A stretch of 64,000 bases of DNA from Jaminaea rosea (taxonomy: Eukaryota; Basidiomycota; Exobasidiomycetes; Microstromatales): assembly GCF_003144245.1 (NCBI RefSeq), contig NW_020289980.1:558001-622000 (forward strand), written 5' to 3'. The notes beneath the pieces are model-generated. The model was not told the DNA's origin. It ran no database searches and was given only the letters and a program-made list of their open reading frames with translations. Each line of letters opens with the position of its first letter. Within the stretch, counting starts at the first letter, position 1. Below are positions 36,225 through 47,621 of the stretch, in pieces. The translations under genes were made by a program, and so were the position numbers.

Positions 36225-36883
36225 GACAGACGTGAGGAGGGAGGTGAGAGAGGTGCGGGGCGGGCAATGACATTCCAGCAAGCTGCCCTTTCTATACATG
36301 TTCCACTCCCCCCTTCACTGCGTCTTACGTTGAGGACAGCGGTGATGTCACCTCGCCCAACACCGCTTACACGCACGGCCACCAGGAGCGCCACGAACTT
36401 TTTTTGCCGGGCGAGGCGAGGGCGAGGAGTCGAGGACCCTGTGCCGAGGCCCTGACCAGACCCTGAGTGCAGCACTTCCGCTGCCCATCTGGCCGATCTG
36501 TGAGAAAACGGCGGACAAACAGGTCAAACCCCGCGACGCCTTGCGAGCGAGCCTAGAGGGGCAACAACGATTGCCAATTCAGGCGTCGCTACACACTGGA
36601 TCTGGTACGAGATAGATTGCGAAGACGAAAACGCCGAGGGAACGATGACGCGATCATCTCTGCGCATGAGGCCGAGGCCGGGGGCCCTGCTGATCGAACT
36701 TGCCATGGAAGGGCGGGCGGGCAGGCGAACGAGCGTACGTCCCATACACAGCCTACGTTTACGCCACAGTCGAGCACCTCGAGTGAGCAAGAGCACGCCG
36801 CCCGCTCAGGACGTCAAAGCGATGTGACGAGAGGAGTGTGAGCAAAGGACGAGCGCCGAGAAAGAGCGGCAAAAAGAAATCAC
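36225..36883. other. Intergenic region upstream of the aquaporin
   Basis: A 659-bp gap between the aquaporin ATG and the 3' end of the tRNA gene, expected to hold the aquaporin promoter and 5' UTR. Short frames of 60-95 codons on both strands show no domain. The only feature seen is the T-run terminator of the tRNA at its right end. Confidence 0.5.
36871..36875 (-). terminator. RNA polymerase III terminator of tRNA-Lys
   Basis: A run of five T on the minus strand begins 9 nt past the tRNA 3' end, the usual Pol III stop signal. Confidence 0.75.
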
Positions 36884-36992
36884 TCCCAACGAGGGGCTCG
36901 AACCCTCGACCTTCAGATATAAATCGTTCCTGTTTCGCAGGAAGACTCTCGTGAATAAGAGTCTGACGCTCTACCAACTGAGCTAGCCGGGA
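36884..36992 (-). tRNA. tRNA-Lys (anticodon CUU) with 37-nt intron
   Basis: Read on the minus strand, the 7-bp acceptor stem pairs TCCCGGC with GTTGGGA, including two G-T pairs. The D arm is GCTC-AGTTGGTA-GAGC. The anticodon stem TCAGA/TCTGA surrounds the loop CTCTTAA with anticodon CTT, and the T arm is GAGGG-TTCGAGC-CCCTC. The 109-nt gene holds a 37-nt intron after the purine 3' of the anticodon, the canonical place for the eukaryotic tRNA splicing endonuclease. The mature tRNA would be 72 nt before CCA addition. Confidence 0.95.
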
Positions 36993-37247
36993 TGAGTGAC
37001 GCTTCATGTGGAGGTTGCGGTCACTGCACATACATATACCCATGTTCTGTTGAACTGCGCATCACCAGCGGATGCGCTCGCTCAGGCCATCTCAACGCCG
37101 CCTCACAGCTCGCACGCAGTCAAAGAGGCATGTGTTTCGATGACATTGCCCGACGGGTCGCTCTGCTTCCTCACATACACTCAATCTCGCCAGCCCGCCC
37201 ACCCGTTGCATCGCTTTCAAGCCAGGGTACCCCGCCCCGCCGCCCGC

Positions 37248-38315
37248 CTAGAGCTTGGGGAACTCGGCGCGCGGGTACTTGGTCTGCTTCGTCGCAGCAT
37301 CGTCGGCAAACCAGTAGACGTCTCCAGGAGGAGCCGGCTTGACCCTGCTTGCCGGTAGCTTGAGCTCTGGCTGGTCGAGCGCTTTCGCCAGCGACTCCTG
37401 CTTGCCCTCTCCCGCCATAACAAAGGCGATGCGGTGAGCATGGTTGAGGACCGGGTACGTGATGGTGATGCGCTTCGACGGCGGCTTGGGCGAGTCCTCA
37501 ATCGGAGCGACCCAGCGGTCCTTCTCTTCGAGGAGCGGGTGCGAGGGGAACAGGCTGCAGCAGTGGCCATCGGGGCCCTGATGAACGGCAAGCATTTGGG
37601 AGGAAGAAAGGGTCAGTCAGCCGCCCCAATGTGCACGTCGCCGACTACTCGCAGCGCGCTCACCATGCCGAGCAGGATCAAATCAAAGACCGGGTTGCGC
37701 ACGCTCTCCTTGCCGGCAAATGCGCCGACGAGTTCCTTCTCATAGGCATCTGACAGCTCCTCCGGGTCGTCGAGGAGTGAAGTGTCGATGGTGTGAATCT
37801 GCTCGCGCTTGAGCTCCGGTACCTTGGAGAAGAACTCCTTGTCGCAAAGGTAGTAGTTGGAGTCCTCGTGATCGAGAGGTACGAGACGCTCATCGGCGAA
37901 GAAGATCTCCCTGCGTGGTGTTTGCGGCGTGTGGGCAAAATAACATTAGCCGGCATAGACATAGCTAGCATCTCAGGTCACGCGGCCACGCACCACTTGT
38001 CCCATCGAACGGCGCCGTCTGTGCGGTTGATGAGGTCCTTTGCAAGCATCTTTGGCAGCGATCCACCCGAGGTAGCCAAGGTGAACTTGTTCCTCCTCTC
38101 GATGGCTTCGTTCTGAGCCTGGGCGTGCGATGCGGCGTGCAAGGGGAGGAGGTGAGCGGCGGCGAGTCGTGCGCCATTATCATCCACTCGATTTGCGCAC
38201 GCACCTTGATCACAAAAGCGGCGAGGCTCTTGGAGAGATCGTCGGCATCGGGAAAGGAGTAGAGGGTCGGCGGCGAAGGCGTCTTAGTAGGCGCATCAGG
38301 TGCGAAGGGTGCCAT
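37248..38315 (-). CDS. 6-phosphogluconolactonase
   Basis: Four exons: 38315-38205, 38118-37994, 37910-37664 and 37577-37248 (introns 86, 83 and 86 nt), giving 270 aa, the usual family length. Motifs include [14 protein letters not shown], the active-site block [35 protein letters not shown] and [20 protein letters not shown]. The enzyme hydrolyses 6-phosphoglucono-1,5-lactone to 6-phosphogluconate in the oxidative pentose phosphate pathway in the cytosol, so it supports NADPH supply. The yeast relatives are the Sol proteins; Sol3/Sol4 are the catalytic forms, and the intact active-site block suggests this one is catalytic. The gene is divergent from the threonyl-tRNA synthetase with 304 bp between starts. 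Confidence 0.94.
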
Positions 38316-38619
38316 CTTTGTATGGTGATCGGGGCGAAATCGTCGTTGGTAGAAGGACGCCTGGATGCTCCTTGCAACCAAGCGGCGATGGTCCCAGACC
38401 AGACCCGTCGTCCGTCGTCCGTCGTCCGCCCCGGCGCCCGCCTGCGTCACAGCGCGCACAAGCAAAGAGTCGACAGACGACGATGGCAATACACTGTGGC
38501 ACGAGCCACCCAAGCAAGGGCGGATAGAGACGAATGAGAGCAGGCGATGGGGGCGAGAAGATCGAAAAGAAGCCTAGCAAAGCAACTCGGTCGAGCTCCT
38601 CGGCCGGCCATCCTCGTCC
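38316..38619. promoter_or_regulatory. Shared promoter region, 6-phosphogluconolactonase / threonyl-tRNA synthetase
   Basis: 304 bp separate two divergent start codons. The stretch includes a short repeat of cgtcgtc units at about 38405-38431. No TATA box is evident. Confidence 0.5.
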
Positions 38620-41376
38620 ATGGCAGCAAGGCGATTAGCCATCACTGCCACATACCCGCCTCTGATTCGCCAATGCTCACCGCGATGGCAGGTGGTTCGC
38701 GCAACAACAGCGCCGAGGCGGCGGCTCTATGCCAGCGGCCCCTCTGCTTCAACCACCCGCTCCATCGCTCGCAGTCCAGATGAGCGTCGAGACATCAAGT
38801 CACTGCGTCACCTTGTCGAGGGAGACCACGACTTCTTTGCCGCTTTGCCGCTTGATGCTCATGGCAAGCCATTTTCAGACGTCGCCCTTTCGCTGGATTC
38901 CAGGTGGCCGCCACAGGCATCACAGGTCGAGCTCCTCTCCCTCGAAGCTCAACACCCGGGCGCCAGGCAGGCCTTCTGGCTTGTGTCCGCCTATCTCCTT
39001 GGCGCTGCTCTCGAGCAGCTCGGCGTATCCAAGCATAGGGTGATGCTCGCTGGCATGCCAAAGCTCCTCGAAGAGACGGCTCAAGGCGGTACAGGATTCT
39101 CTTACGAGTATATGCTGCTGAAAAGGGGAGACAACGAGGCAGGGCCGTCGACTACGCCCAGCTCCTATCGCGAGGCAGTGCACGCAGTCGCTACATTGAT
39201 GCAGTCCCGGGCAGCTAAGCCGGTAGCTCTGACCGACAAGGACAAGGCAGCTACACAACAGCGTATCTCAGAGTGGGTCAACGCCGACGCCCACGTCGAG
39301 AGAGCCTTTGTCTCGCGCGCAGAGGCAATCGAGATGTTCGCATCAAATCCGTTCAAGCTGGAACGCATATGGGCTACTGCAGGCCATTCAATACCACTCT
39401 TCCTTCTCAAGACTCCCGGTCCGACAGGCGCAGTCATTCATCGCGACCTAGCGCCGCCACCTTCGTACCCTCTTCTTGATCAAACACGTGAGTCGCTGCC
39501 AAGGCGCCACGCAAGGCGAAAACAGCATTCTGATCATTTATTCCGCTCTTCATTCCCCTCTGGCAGGCCAAATCGCCGCTCTCGCCGTCACCGACTGGTC
39601 GACCGCTACCTTCACACCGACAGATGCCAGCGCCGCGTCCGTGGATGAGCTCCCCACCACCCAATGGCTCAGCAACGTCCGCGGATGGTCACACCCAAGC
39701 AAAGAAGTGCTCGAGGTCAGACTCAAGCAAGAAAGGTGAGCAGATGATCGAGCCAAATCGTAGAGGAGCGTCTCGGCTCACAGATCCGCACGCGCAGCGA
39801 CATGAAGCAACAGGGTCGAGAAGGAGGCCACCTCGCAATTGGCAAATCTCAGTCTCTCTTCATGACTCACGCTCACTCTGCTGGCTCGCCTTTCCTCTTG
39901 CCCCACGGCACTCGACTGGCGCGCCGCGTCGAGCGGGTGATTCGCGACCTCTACGATGTCCACGACTACGACGAGGTGATCACGCCGCAGATCTACCGCA
40001 AGAAACTCTGGGAGCAGAGTGGGCACTGGGACAACTATCGTGAGGACATGTTCGGCGTCGAGGGCTTCAAGGAGCAGCAGCGCAAGGAGATGAAGAGAGC
40101 AGCCAAGGTTGCAAAGGTCATAGAAGAGCGACGAGGATGCTGCGCTGCTCATGATGCTGAGGGAAGTGGGCAGAGCGACGCCTCCACCTCTGCGTCCGCC
40201 TCTACATCGACGACTCCGCTCCCGGACATGGATTTCGGCCTCAAGCCCATGAATTGCCCAGGTCATTGCCTCATTTACTCTTCGCAGCCTCGCAGCCTCT
40301 CCGACCTGCCTCTACGCTTCTCCGAATGGTCTCCACTGCACCGCAATGAGCCTTCTGGCTCCCTCTCTGGCCTGACTCGCGTTCGACGCTTCGTTCAAGA
40401 CGACGCTCACGTCTTTTGCGCTCCCGAACAGATCAAGGCTGAGATCGCAACGATGCTCACGATGCTTTCAGATGCTTATAGCGTCTTTGGCTTTCCAAAT
40501 TTCGAGGTCGTCCTATCGACACGACCCAGCAAGAGTCTAGGAAGACAAGAAGACTGGGACCGTGCTGAGCAGGCTCTACAGGAGGCTCTCGATGAAGCGG
40601 GCGTGAGATGGACTTGTAATCACGGCGATGGCGCCTTCTATGGACCCAAGATCGACATTCGTCTCGTCGACTCGCTGCAGCGCAAGCACCAAACGGCGAC
40701 GATTCAGCTCGACTTCCAGCTGCCGGAGCGGTTTGGCCTCACTTACGAGCCAGGCGCGGCTGCCAGCGCGGAAACGACCAGCGTACATCGCCCTGTCATG
40801 ATCCACCGTGCGATTTTGGGCTCCGTCGAGCGCTTCCTTGCCATTCTCATGGAGTCGCGAGAAGGAGCATGGCCCTTTTGGCTCTCCCCTCGCCAAGCGT
40901 GCATCATCCCTGTCACGACGAGTCCGGAGGTGCTAGCATACTGCGAGAAGGTGAGGAAGCAGCTCAGCCTTGGCCTCGACTATGAAGCCGAAGACGGAGG
41001 GGTTGCGCCTCGCTCCCTGCAGCGCTTCTTTATCGAGATGAGTCCGCCCTCGTCGCTGGATATGCGCCTGTCGAAGCGTATCAAGAGGGCGCAGCTCGCA
41101 GGGTACAACTTCCTCATTATCGTAGGCGAGGGCGAAATGAAGGCGTCGACGGTCAAAGTGACGAGGCGAGCGATGCAGGCGGTTGTAGAGGGGAACGGCT
41201 CATGGTGGAAGCGACTGAGAAGCAGCGCAGCAGATGGCGTGGAAGCGCAGCTCTTCGGAGAGAGTGGCGAGCTGAGTAGCAGCGGCGAGCGGGAAGCAGG
41301 ACAAATGGAGATGGGCAGCTACGAGGTTGGCAAGCTGCGAGCACTTTGGGAAAAGATGGATCGATGCCACTTGTGA
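38620..41376 (+). CDS. Threonyl-tRNA synthetase, mitochondrial type, with degenerate editing domain
   Basis: Exons 38620-39487, 39567-39735 and 39798-41376 (introns 79 and 62 nt) give 871 aa. The N-terminus is Arg/Ser/Ala-rich with few acids (MAARRLAITATYPPLIRQ), like a mitochondrial presequence. The catalytic core has GHLAIGKSQSLF, motif 1 around RRVERVIRDLYDVHDYDEV, FGLKPMNCPGHCLIY, motif 2 LRFSEWSPLHRNEPSG with DDAHVFC, GAFYGPKID and motif 3 HRAILGSVERF. An anticodon-binding domain follows. A Ser/Thr-rich insertion lies within the core at about residues 440-480. The first 390 residues look like the N2 editing domain of full-length ThrRS (ARQAFW, LLGAALEQLG, GFSYEYMLL, AIEMFASNPFKLERI). However, the HxxxH that edits Ser-tRNA is LVSAY at residues 121-125. 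The enzyme charges tRNA-Thr with threonine. Confidence 0.9.
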
Positions 41377-41446
41377 GCACGATTGCGAGGGGCACATTGC
41401 ATACCCTCCTCATCAATTAATTGATTGCATAAGACGATCATCGCCG

Positions 41447-43678
41447 CTACGACTTTCCTGCGAACTGTACGACGGCGTATTTGCCATTGACGCGCCACTT
41501 TGCATCCTCCTTCTGCACCCTCTCCTCGACTCCCTCACCCAATCCGACGACGACGTCTGCCTTGCACGTCCTGAGGGCCAGAATGTCGATCTTCCCAGCC
41601 AAGTCGCCCAGCGCAGTCTCGAATGGCGCAGTAGAGGGCCAGCGCAAGTCGCCTGTCAGCTTGCGGTAGTTGAGGTCGCCCTTGAAGATGACGAGGTTGC
41701 TCTTCTCGCGCAGCTCGGCGAGCAAGGCGGGCGCCACAGATGGCATCGCATCGAAACCGACACCCTCGGTCCAAAAGTCGCCCTTTTCGAGGCCAGTGGC
41801 TGCGCCAAGCCTTGTTGTCGGTGGAACGGAGAGCTTGAATTGGCCGCTACGCAGGTACGAGGCCCATGTCGCAGCCAAGCGCTGCGTTGCCGTCGACGAA
41901 GCCGCGCTGCGAGAGACACTGCGGAACCCACTGGCTGAGCGGCCCAGGCTAGCGGTACGAGCAGCGGGGCGACGTCCCCTTCTCTCCTCCTCGCCGTTGT
42001 CGTTGTGCTCCTCGTCGACGATGGCAAGGTCCGAAAAGCTGAGAGCCGTCGAGTCAACGAGGAAGGATCGGCTTGGCGAGACGGTGCGAGAGCGAGATGA
42101 CTGGAAGTAGGCAGGGTCCATTTGCAGCGACCTTGAACCTGCTGGGACCGGAGCATCCTTGGAGCGACCTCGAGCCTCGACACTTCCCTCTCTCGCCTGA
42201 AGCACTCGTGATCCCGCTGGACTCTCTCCCGGCGCAGGAGCGGAGCCATTGTCGGGTTGGTACTGCAAGCTCCTTGAACCTGCCGGCGCAGGATTGACTC
42301 CTCCGGCAAACTCACTCACGTCTGCCTGAGCAAAGCGGTTGCGACTGCTCGAGCGAGCCCTGGCGTGCCTCTCTGCCATCTCCTTGGCCTGGACATCACT
42401 GCGATCCTCGAAGAAGCGAGATTCCTGAAGCGCTTCGATGGCAAAGGCAAAGTCGGGCGGGGTGACATCGCTGACGAACCAGGGCATGGCCTTGGCGTGG
42501 AAAACGACCTCCTTTGCGTGTCCGGTCGCGACGAGCCATTGTCCGAGCATGAGATCAGTGATGAGTTCGAAGCCGGAATTGTCGAGGACAATGTCGACTC
42601 GTCCGCCGCCTGAAGCTCGCAGAGTCTCAATGCGCTTCCACGCTTCGTCGAGGCCGCTGAGCCCGGAGAGAATAAACTTTTCACGACCCTTTTGCGCATC
42701 TGCACCAATGCCGCCTGCTTGGAGAGTCTGGATATCGGCGTGAGAAAGAGAAGTGAGGAGGGACAAGTCGGTAGCGTTGCCCCAAAGGGCGCTCTGAGCG
42801 AGAAGGAAGAAGGTGACCTGAGCGGGTGGGGGCCAGGGACAGAATACCGTCAGCTGAAGTGAGCCAAATTCTCACATCGGGGACGTCAAGCTTACCTTGA
42901 TTCCCTCTGTGCTGGCCGCAGCTGCTCCTGCCTGGCTTTGCTGTTGGCCAATGAGCTTCTCGAGCGTCTGAGAGAGCTGCTCGATGGCTGCTCCTGACGA
43001 GCGGAAGGCGGAGAGCTTCTGAGAAGAAAACGGGTCATAGCTCTTCCAATGTTTGCTGAAGTCGAAGTAGCTGCGCACCTGTGTGAGGGGAGGAGTGACA
43101 CAAATGAGCAGCTGCACGACCATCTGATAGCTCAAGTTGCTCGCTGGCCTGCTCGCTCACCAGCCTGTAGAGGTAGCACTCGGCAAACAACCATGCGGCC
43201 GAGAACCAGGTGGGCTTCTCGCGCTCAAGAATGTCGTTGTAGAGTTTGACATCAGGGCCAGAGTCTTGACGGAGAGGCTCCAGAGGGCGGTCCCTGCCAA
43301 TGTCATGCTTCAGCTTGGAGAGCCTGGCCGAGGGACAAGAGGAGAGTCGATGAGCGTCAAAAGAAGTCTTGCCTGGGTTGCCCGCTGTCCCCCACGCGCC
43401 AACTTACTGCTCAATGATGACCTTGGACTCGTGTACCTTTTCTTGTGTGTCTGTAGCTGAGGAGGATGCTTCAAGGACGGCTGCTGCCTGAAAGAGTGCG
43501 TCGACTGCCTGTGTGAGGATGACTGGAATGCGATTGCAAAGCATGAATAATGGCGGGTTGGGTGGGCTGGCACTCGTCATCCTCGTCACTCACTAGGCCA
43601 CCTCTTTGCGGTGCTCTCGAATGCGAATGACTCGCGGTCTGAGGCAGACCATTCTGGCGGACGTTGCGAAGAGGACAT
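41447..43678 (-). CDS. ARMT1/DUF89-family damage-control phosphatase or protein-glutamate methyltransferase-like protein
   Basis: Five exons: 43678-43594, 43522-43408, 43323-43161, 43078-42896 and 42817-41447 (638 aa). The family signature runs throughout: RWPIILTQAVDAL, WLFAECYLYR, DPFSSQKL, AQSALWGNATDLSLL, the metal-site strand VDIVLDNSGFELITDL, VFHAKAMPWFVSDV, and NLVIFKGDLNYRKL near the C-terminus. DUF89 proteins are metal-dependent phosphatases acting on sugar phosphates and damaged metabolites; human ARMT1 was also described as a PCNA carboxyl methyltransferase. Within the domain there is a long Ser/Arg-rich insertion (about residues 330-450). It carries three near-copies of PAGSRSLQ/PAGSRVLQ, unlike compact relatives of about 440-470 aa. 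It is divergent from the CDF transporter gene. Confidence 0.9.
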
Positions 43679-43964
43679 GCTGGTGAGGATCATGGTATGC
43701 GGCAGAGGAGAAAGCAACTAAGGCCAAGCCCACCGTCGTCGGCCTGGCGGGTCTCGAGTCCCCAAGGGAAAATGACCAACCACGTGGAGTTGGTCCGTGC
43801 TCACCACTTTTGCCCTTGCAGGCCGCCGCTCAGGTGCCTTTGAGTGTGCCTGCGATCATCGCCTCTCTGTTTGGCACACGACGCCCGCACGCCTTGGCGC
43901 AGCGAAAAGAGAGCATCGACTGGCGTCGAGATGAAGACAGTCCCCTCTGTCCAAACCATCGACG

Positions 43965-45553
43965 ATGTCACATATCATAGCCGCAGTCGCCGGCAAGGCG
44001 ACCGGTGAAGGCCCATCATCTCATCAGCCAGGCGTTTCCCCACCCTTGTCACCCAAGAATGTGCGCGACGAGGAAATTGAGCTCACTGCCCCAAAGGCTG
44101 CGCTCCCTCGTCCACCTTCAACGGCAACCGACAGGCATTTGCGCGAGCAAAGTGTCGGAGGGGATGCCTTTACCGCAGCCGGTTGGTCTGAAATCTCCAG
44201 AATTCCCAGCGTCAGCTATGCGGGAATCACGCCGGGCTCAGAGGAGGGCGACCCGTGAGTCGGCGTGGGCCTATAGCCCTCACACGCCTGGCTGACTGAC
44301 CCTCCCCAACCCCCCGTCTTTCATCATGCGCAGCCTCCTTCTTCGCTCCCGACTCGTCGGTGAAAACGACCTGCGACGTCGTCCATCTGGAAAGGGCGGT
44401 CGCAAGGCCGAAAAGAACGTCAAGCGCTTCTACGAGGAGCAGAACGAGCACATTGAGCGACTCCTCAAGCCTATCCACGCTCATGGACAAGACGATGACA
44501 ATGACCGTCAGGACAACGCCTTCAAGGTCAAGATTGCAGTCTACGGCAGCTTCGTGAGTGTGGCAGGCGCGTACCCAGCTTTGGCCTACTCGAACTGACT
44601 GTCCCTTCCCCTCCCGCTCATGCCCAGGCCGCCAACTGTATCCTGGCCATCCTCCAAATCTACGCCGCCGTATCATCTCTCTCTCTGTCCCTCTTCGCCA
44701 CGGCGGCAGATTCCGTCTTCGACCCCTTTGCCAATCTGGCTCTTCTCTACTTGCACCGCAAGTCGACTCGCGTCGATGACAGGAAGTGGTGAGTGGACGA
44801 GCGCGAGGTCCACTAGGTAGAGTGGACATTGACCAGCCCTGAACTTCCGTCAGGCCCACCGGCGGTTCCCGCTTTGAAAATGTCGGCAACTGCGTCTATG
44901 CCTTCCTCATGGGCACCGTCTCATGCATCCTCGTCGTCGAGTCCATTCGAGACCTAGCCACGCACACCAGCGGCGACACCAACAAGCTTCATGTTCCATC
45001 ACTAGTCGCAGTCGGCGTTGCCTTTTTCGTCAAGCTCTGCCTCTTCTTCTACTGCTTCGCTCTCCGCCGCTTCAGCTCCCAGATTCAAGTCCTGTGGGAA
45101 GATCACCGCAATGACTTGGGCATCAACGGCCTGGGAATCCTCACCTCGGCCTTGGGCTCCAAGATTGTGTGGTGGATCGACCCAGCGGGAGCCATGGTCA
45201 TCTCGGCCATAATTATCACGAGCTGGTCGATCACAGCAGCCAGGAACTTCAGAGAGCTCGCCGGCTACGGAGCCCCGCCCGACTTCTTGCAGCTCGTCAC
45301 CTACGCGGCATGGAAGTTCCACGACAAGATTGAAAAGATCGACGCTGTCAAGGCGTATCATACCGGGCCGACCTATACAGTCGAGGTCGACGTCGTCTTT
45401 GATCGCGATACTCCCCTCTGGCAGTCGCACGACGTGAGCGAGGCGCTCCAGAATCAGCTCGAGTCGCTTCCGAACGTCGATCGGGCGTTTGTCCATTGCG
45501 ACTACGAGACGGATCATTCTCCCGAACACATGGCTCGTCGCAAAGTAGTGTGA
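43965..45553 (+). CDS. Cation diffusion facilitator transporter, Mn-type
   Basis: Exons 43965-44254, 44334-44553, 44628-44788 and 44854-45553 (introns 79, 74 and 65 nt) give 456 aa. The N-terminal 110 residues are a hydrophilic tail. The transmembrane core shows ILQIYAAVSSLSLSLFATAA and a DxxxD metal site in helix 2 (DSVFDPFANLALLYLHRKS). A second DxxxD lies in helix 5 (DHRNDLGINGLGI). Two Asp-only sites are the hallmark of the Mn-CDF subgroup rather than the Zn subgroup (HxxxD). The C-terminal cytosolic domain has VKAYHTGPTYTVEVDVVFD and NVDRAFVHCDYETDHSPEH, the dimer-forming CDF tail. It should export Mn2+ by proton exchange into the Golgi/ER, vacuole or outside. Metal specificity rests on motif comparison only. 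Confidence 0.92.
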
Positions 45554-46210
45554 GCGATCAAGACGAGCGAAATACTGTACATAGAAACACACAATCGAAC
45601 GATAGTCAGATGACTGATGTCGCGCAAGCGGATGTGGCGGCAAGCAGCCGCGCCTTGAGTCATTGTGGTCAGCAGGCCAGAGCGCACGGGCCACTACTTC
45701 GGCGCAGATCAACCTTATTCATTCAGCGAGGTGACGGGACCTTTCTGAGCTAGCGTGGGAATCAGTGGCCGTCAAAGGGATGCAAGACTGCAGCCATCTG
45801 AGTCGTGCGACATTTGCGGGGCTCCTACACGAAGTGTGCAGGAAGGGAAACAGGCATTGCAACGTCGCTCTGGCTGGCCGGCGATTGCTTCTCCTCAGGT
45901 GACCACTGCCATATCGTGACCCTTCCGCGCAAGTACCTCCGATCATAGCTTCCCTCTCTTGCTTCGGCCTGATGCAGTGTGTATCTTTATGCACAGGTGG
46001 CCAAGATATGGTCACCGGATCACTGCCTTGTGTGCAAGAGAGGCAAGGGATGTCGCCCGACAGCGAGACGGGCCAGCTAGCTCTGTCCACGTCGCAACCT
46101 GCGCTTCGCGTGTATATAGGTATGTATCTCGACTCGATTTGGTTCGATTGATTTCTCCTCTATCCCTCGTCCATCCAATCTGATCACACATCTTCCGCAA
46201 CTAAACTATC
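45554..46210. other. Intergenic region upstream of alcohol dehydrogenase
   Basis: A 657-bp gap between CDF stop and ADH start. It contains a TATA-like box at 46113-46118 and CT-rich sequence just before the ADH ATG. No gene is visible; short frames are 60-120 codons and lack domains. Confidence 0.5.
46113..46118 (+). promoter_or_regulatory. Probable TATA box of alcohol dehydrogenase gene
   Basis: TATATA in the context tgtatatagg lies 93 nt before the ADH ATG. Most neighbours lack such a box, and strong inducible fungal genes such as ADH often have one. Confidence 0.55.
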
Positions 46211-47505
46211 ATGTCGTCTCAGATCCCTCAGAACCACAAGGCTGCCGTCGCTGAGAAGGAAGGTGGCTCCGTCAACATTGTAGACGTCCCTACGGCCAAA
46301 CCTGGCAAAGGGGAGATTCTCGTCCAACTCAAGTACAGTGGGTGAGTGGGCGAGAAGGCGCGGAGTGCAAATCGGTAAGGGTGCTCACCACTGACCGTCC
46401 TTGGATGCTGTCTCTCCTTTCGCCGCAGCGTCTGCCACACAGACAGCCACGCCCTAATCGGCGACTGGCCAGCTCACGCCTCCTTCCCTCTGATTGGTGG
46501 GCATGAAGGAGCGGGTACGGTGGTTGCACTGGGTGAAGGAGCCGACAAATACCACCAGATCGGCGACCCTGTAGGGCTTAAATGGCTCTACAGCTCATGC
46601 CTCAATTGCGACTTTTGTGCCGCAGGGACAGAGCCTAACTGCCAGAAAGCTGAGTGTCATGGCTTTACTAAGAACGGCACATTCCAGCAGTGAGCTCCCA
46701 CCAGGATCGACCACCGTATTGCGCAGGACTGACTTTCGTTGCTGCGGCGCCTACAGGTACGCCATTACCGACGCGTCTCACGCGACGCCCATTCCCAAAG
46801 GTCTCCCCCTGGACGCCGCCGCCCCGTTGCTCTGCGCAGGCGTCACAGTCTACAAGGCGATCAAGGTCGCAAACCTGAAGCCTGGACAGACCCTCGCCAT
46901 CTCCGGAGCTGGCGGCGGACTGGGTCACTTGGCCTGCCAGTACGCAAGGGCTGCCGGTTTGAAGGTAATCGCCATTGACACGGGAGACGAGAAGAAGAAG
47001 CTGTGCGACTCGTACGGAGTTTCTGCTTTCGTCGACTTTGCTGCTGAGAAGGATCTTGTGGCCGCGGTCAAGGCTGCGAGCGAGGATGGACTCGGTCCCC
47101 ATGCTGCTGTCGTTGCTGCGAGCGGAGCAAAGGCCTACGAGCAGTAAGTAAATCGCGATAGCGCAGTACGCACACTTCGAGTCCATCGCTGATCACTCAA
47201 TGACCTCCTCTCACGCGCGCAGAGCTCTAGAGTACCTGCGCCCCACCGGTGTCCTCGTCCCCGTCGGCCTGCCTCCCAATGCCACGATCAAGATGGACGT
47301 CTTCTGGTCGGTCTTCTACTCCAAGCAGGTACGCCCGAGCTATGTGGGCAACCGCGAAGACGCCAAGGAGTGCCTCCAAATTGCCGACGAGGGCAAGGTC
47401 AAGGTACAATACAAGGTCAAGGGTTTAAGCGAGCTGCCTCAGGTCTACGACGACATGCATCACGGCCGCATTGCGGGACGTATCGTGCTGGACCTCGCCC
47501 GTTGA
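46211..47505 (+). CDS. Zinc-dependent alcohol dehydrogenase (yeast ADH1-like)
   Basis: Exons 46211-46341, 46429-46689, 46757-47143 and 47223-47505 (introns 87, 67 and 79 nt) give 353 aa, close to the 348-350 aa of yeast Adh. Catalytic zinc ligands are in SGVCHTDSH and GGHEGAGTVV. The structural zinc Cys cluster is SSCLNCDFCAAGTEPNC, and the NAD-binding turn is ISGAGGGLGHLACQYA. The C-terminus is YDDMHHGRIAGRIVLDL, also typical. It interconverts primary alcohols, mainly ethanol, and aldehydes with NAD(H). No mitochondrial presequence is seen, so it is probably cytosolic. It is convergent with the epoxide hydrolase gene, with 116 bp between stop codons. Confidence 0.95.
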
Positions 47506-47621
47506 ACATGGCGTGAAACAGGATCGCTTTGCCGCCAGGATTGTTTGTGTCTGCATCGTCTTGCCCTGTATCGCTCTCGTGAATGGAATGTCATTTTGTT
47601 CGGGATCGTAGAGAGACACGC

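Noticed and set aside
38405-38431. cgtccgtcgtccgtcgtccg run as a possible microsatellite
   Set aside because: Only about three 7-bp units; too short to call a repeat element, so it is mentioned only within the promoter region.
46131-46160. ggttcgattgattt, looking like a tRNA B box
   Set aside because: No A box, no acceptor or anticodon stem pairs can be formed around it.
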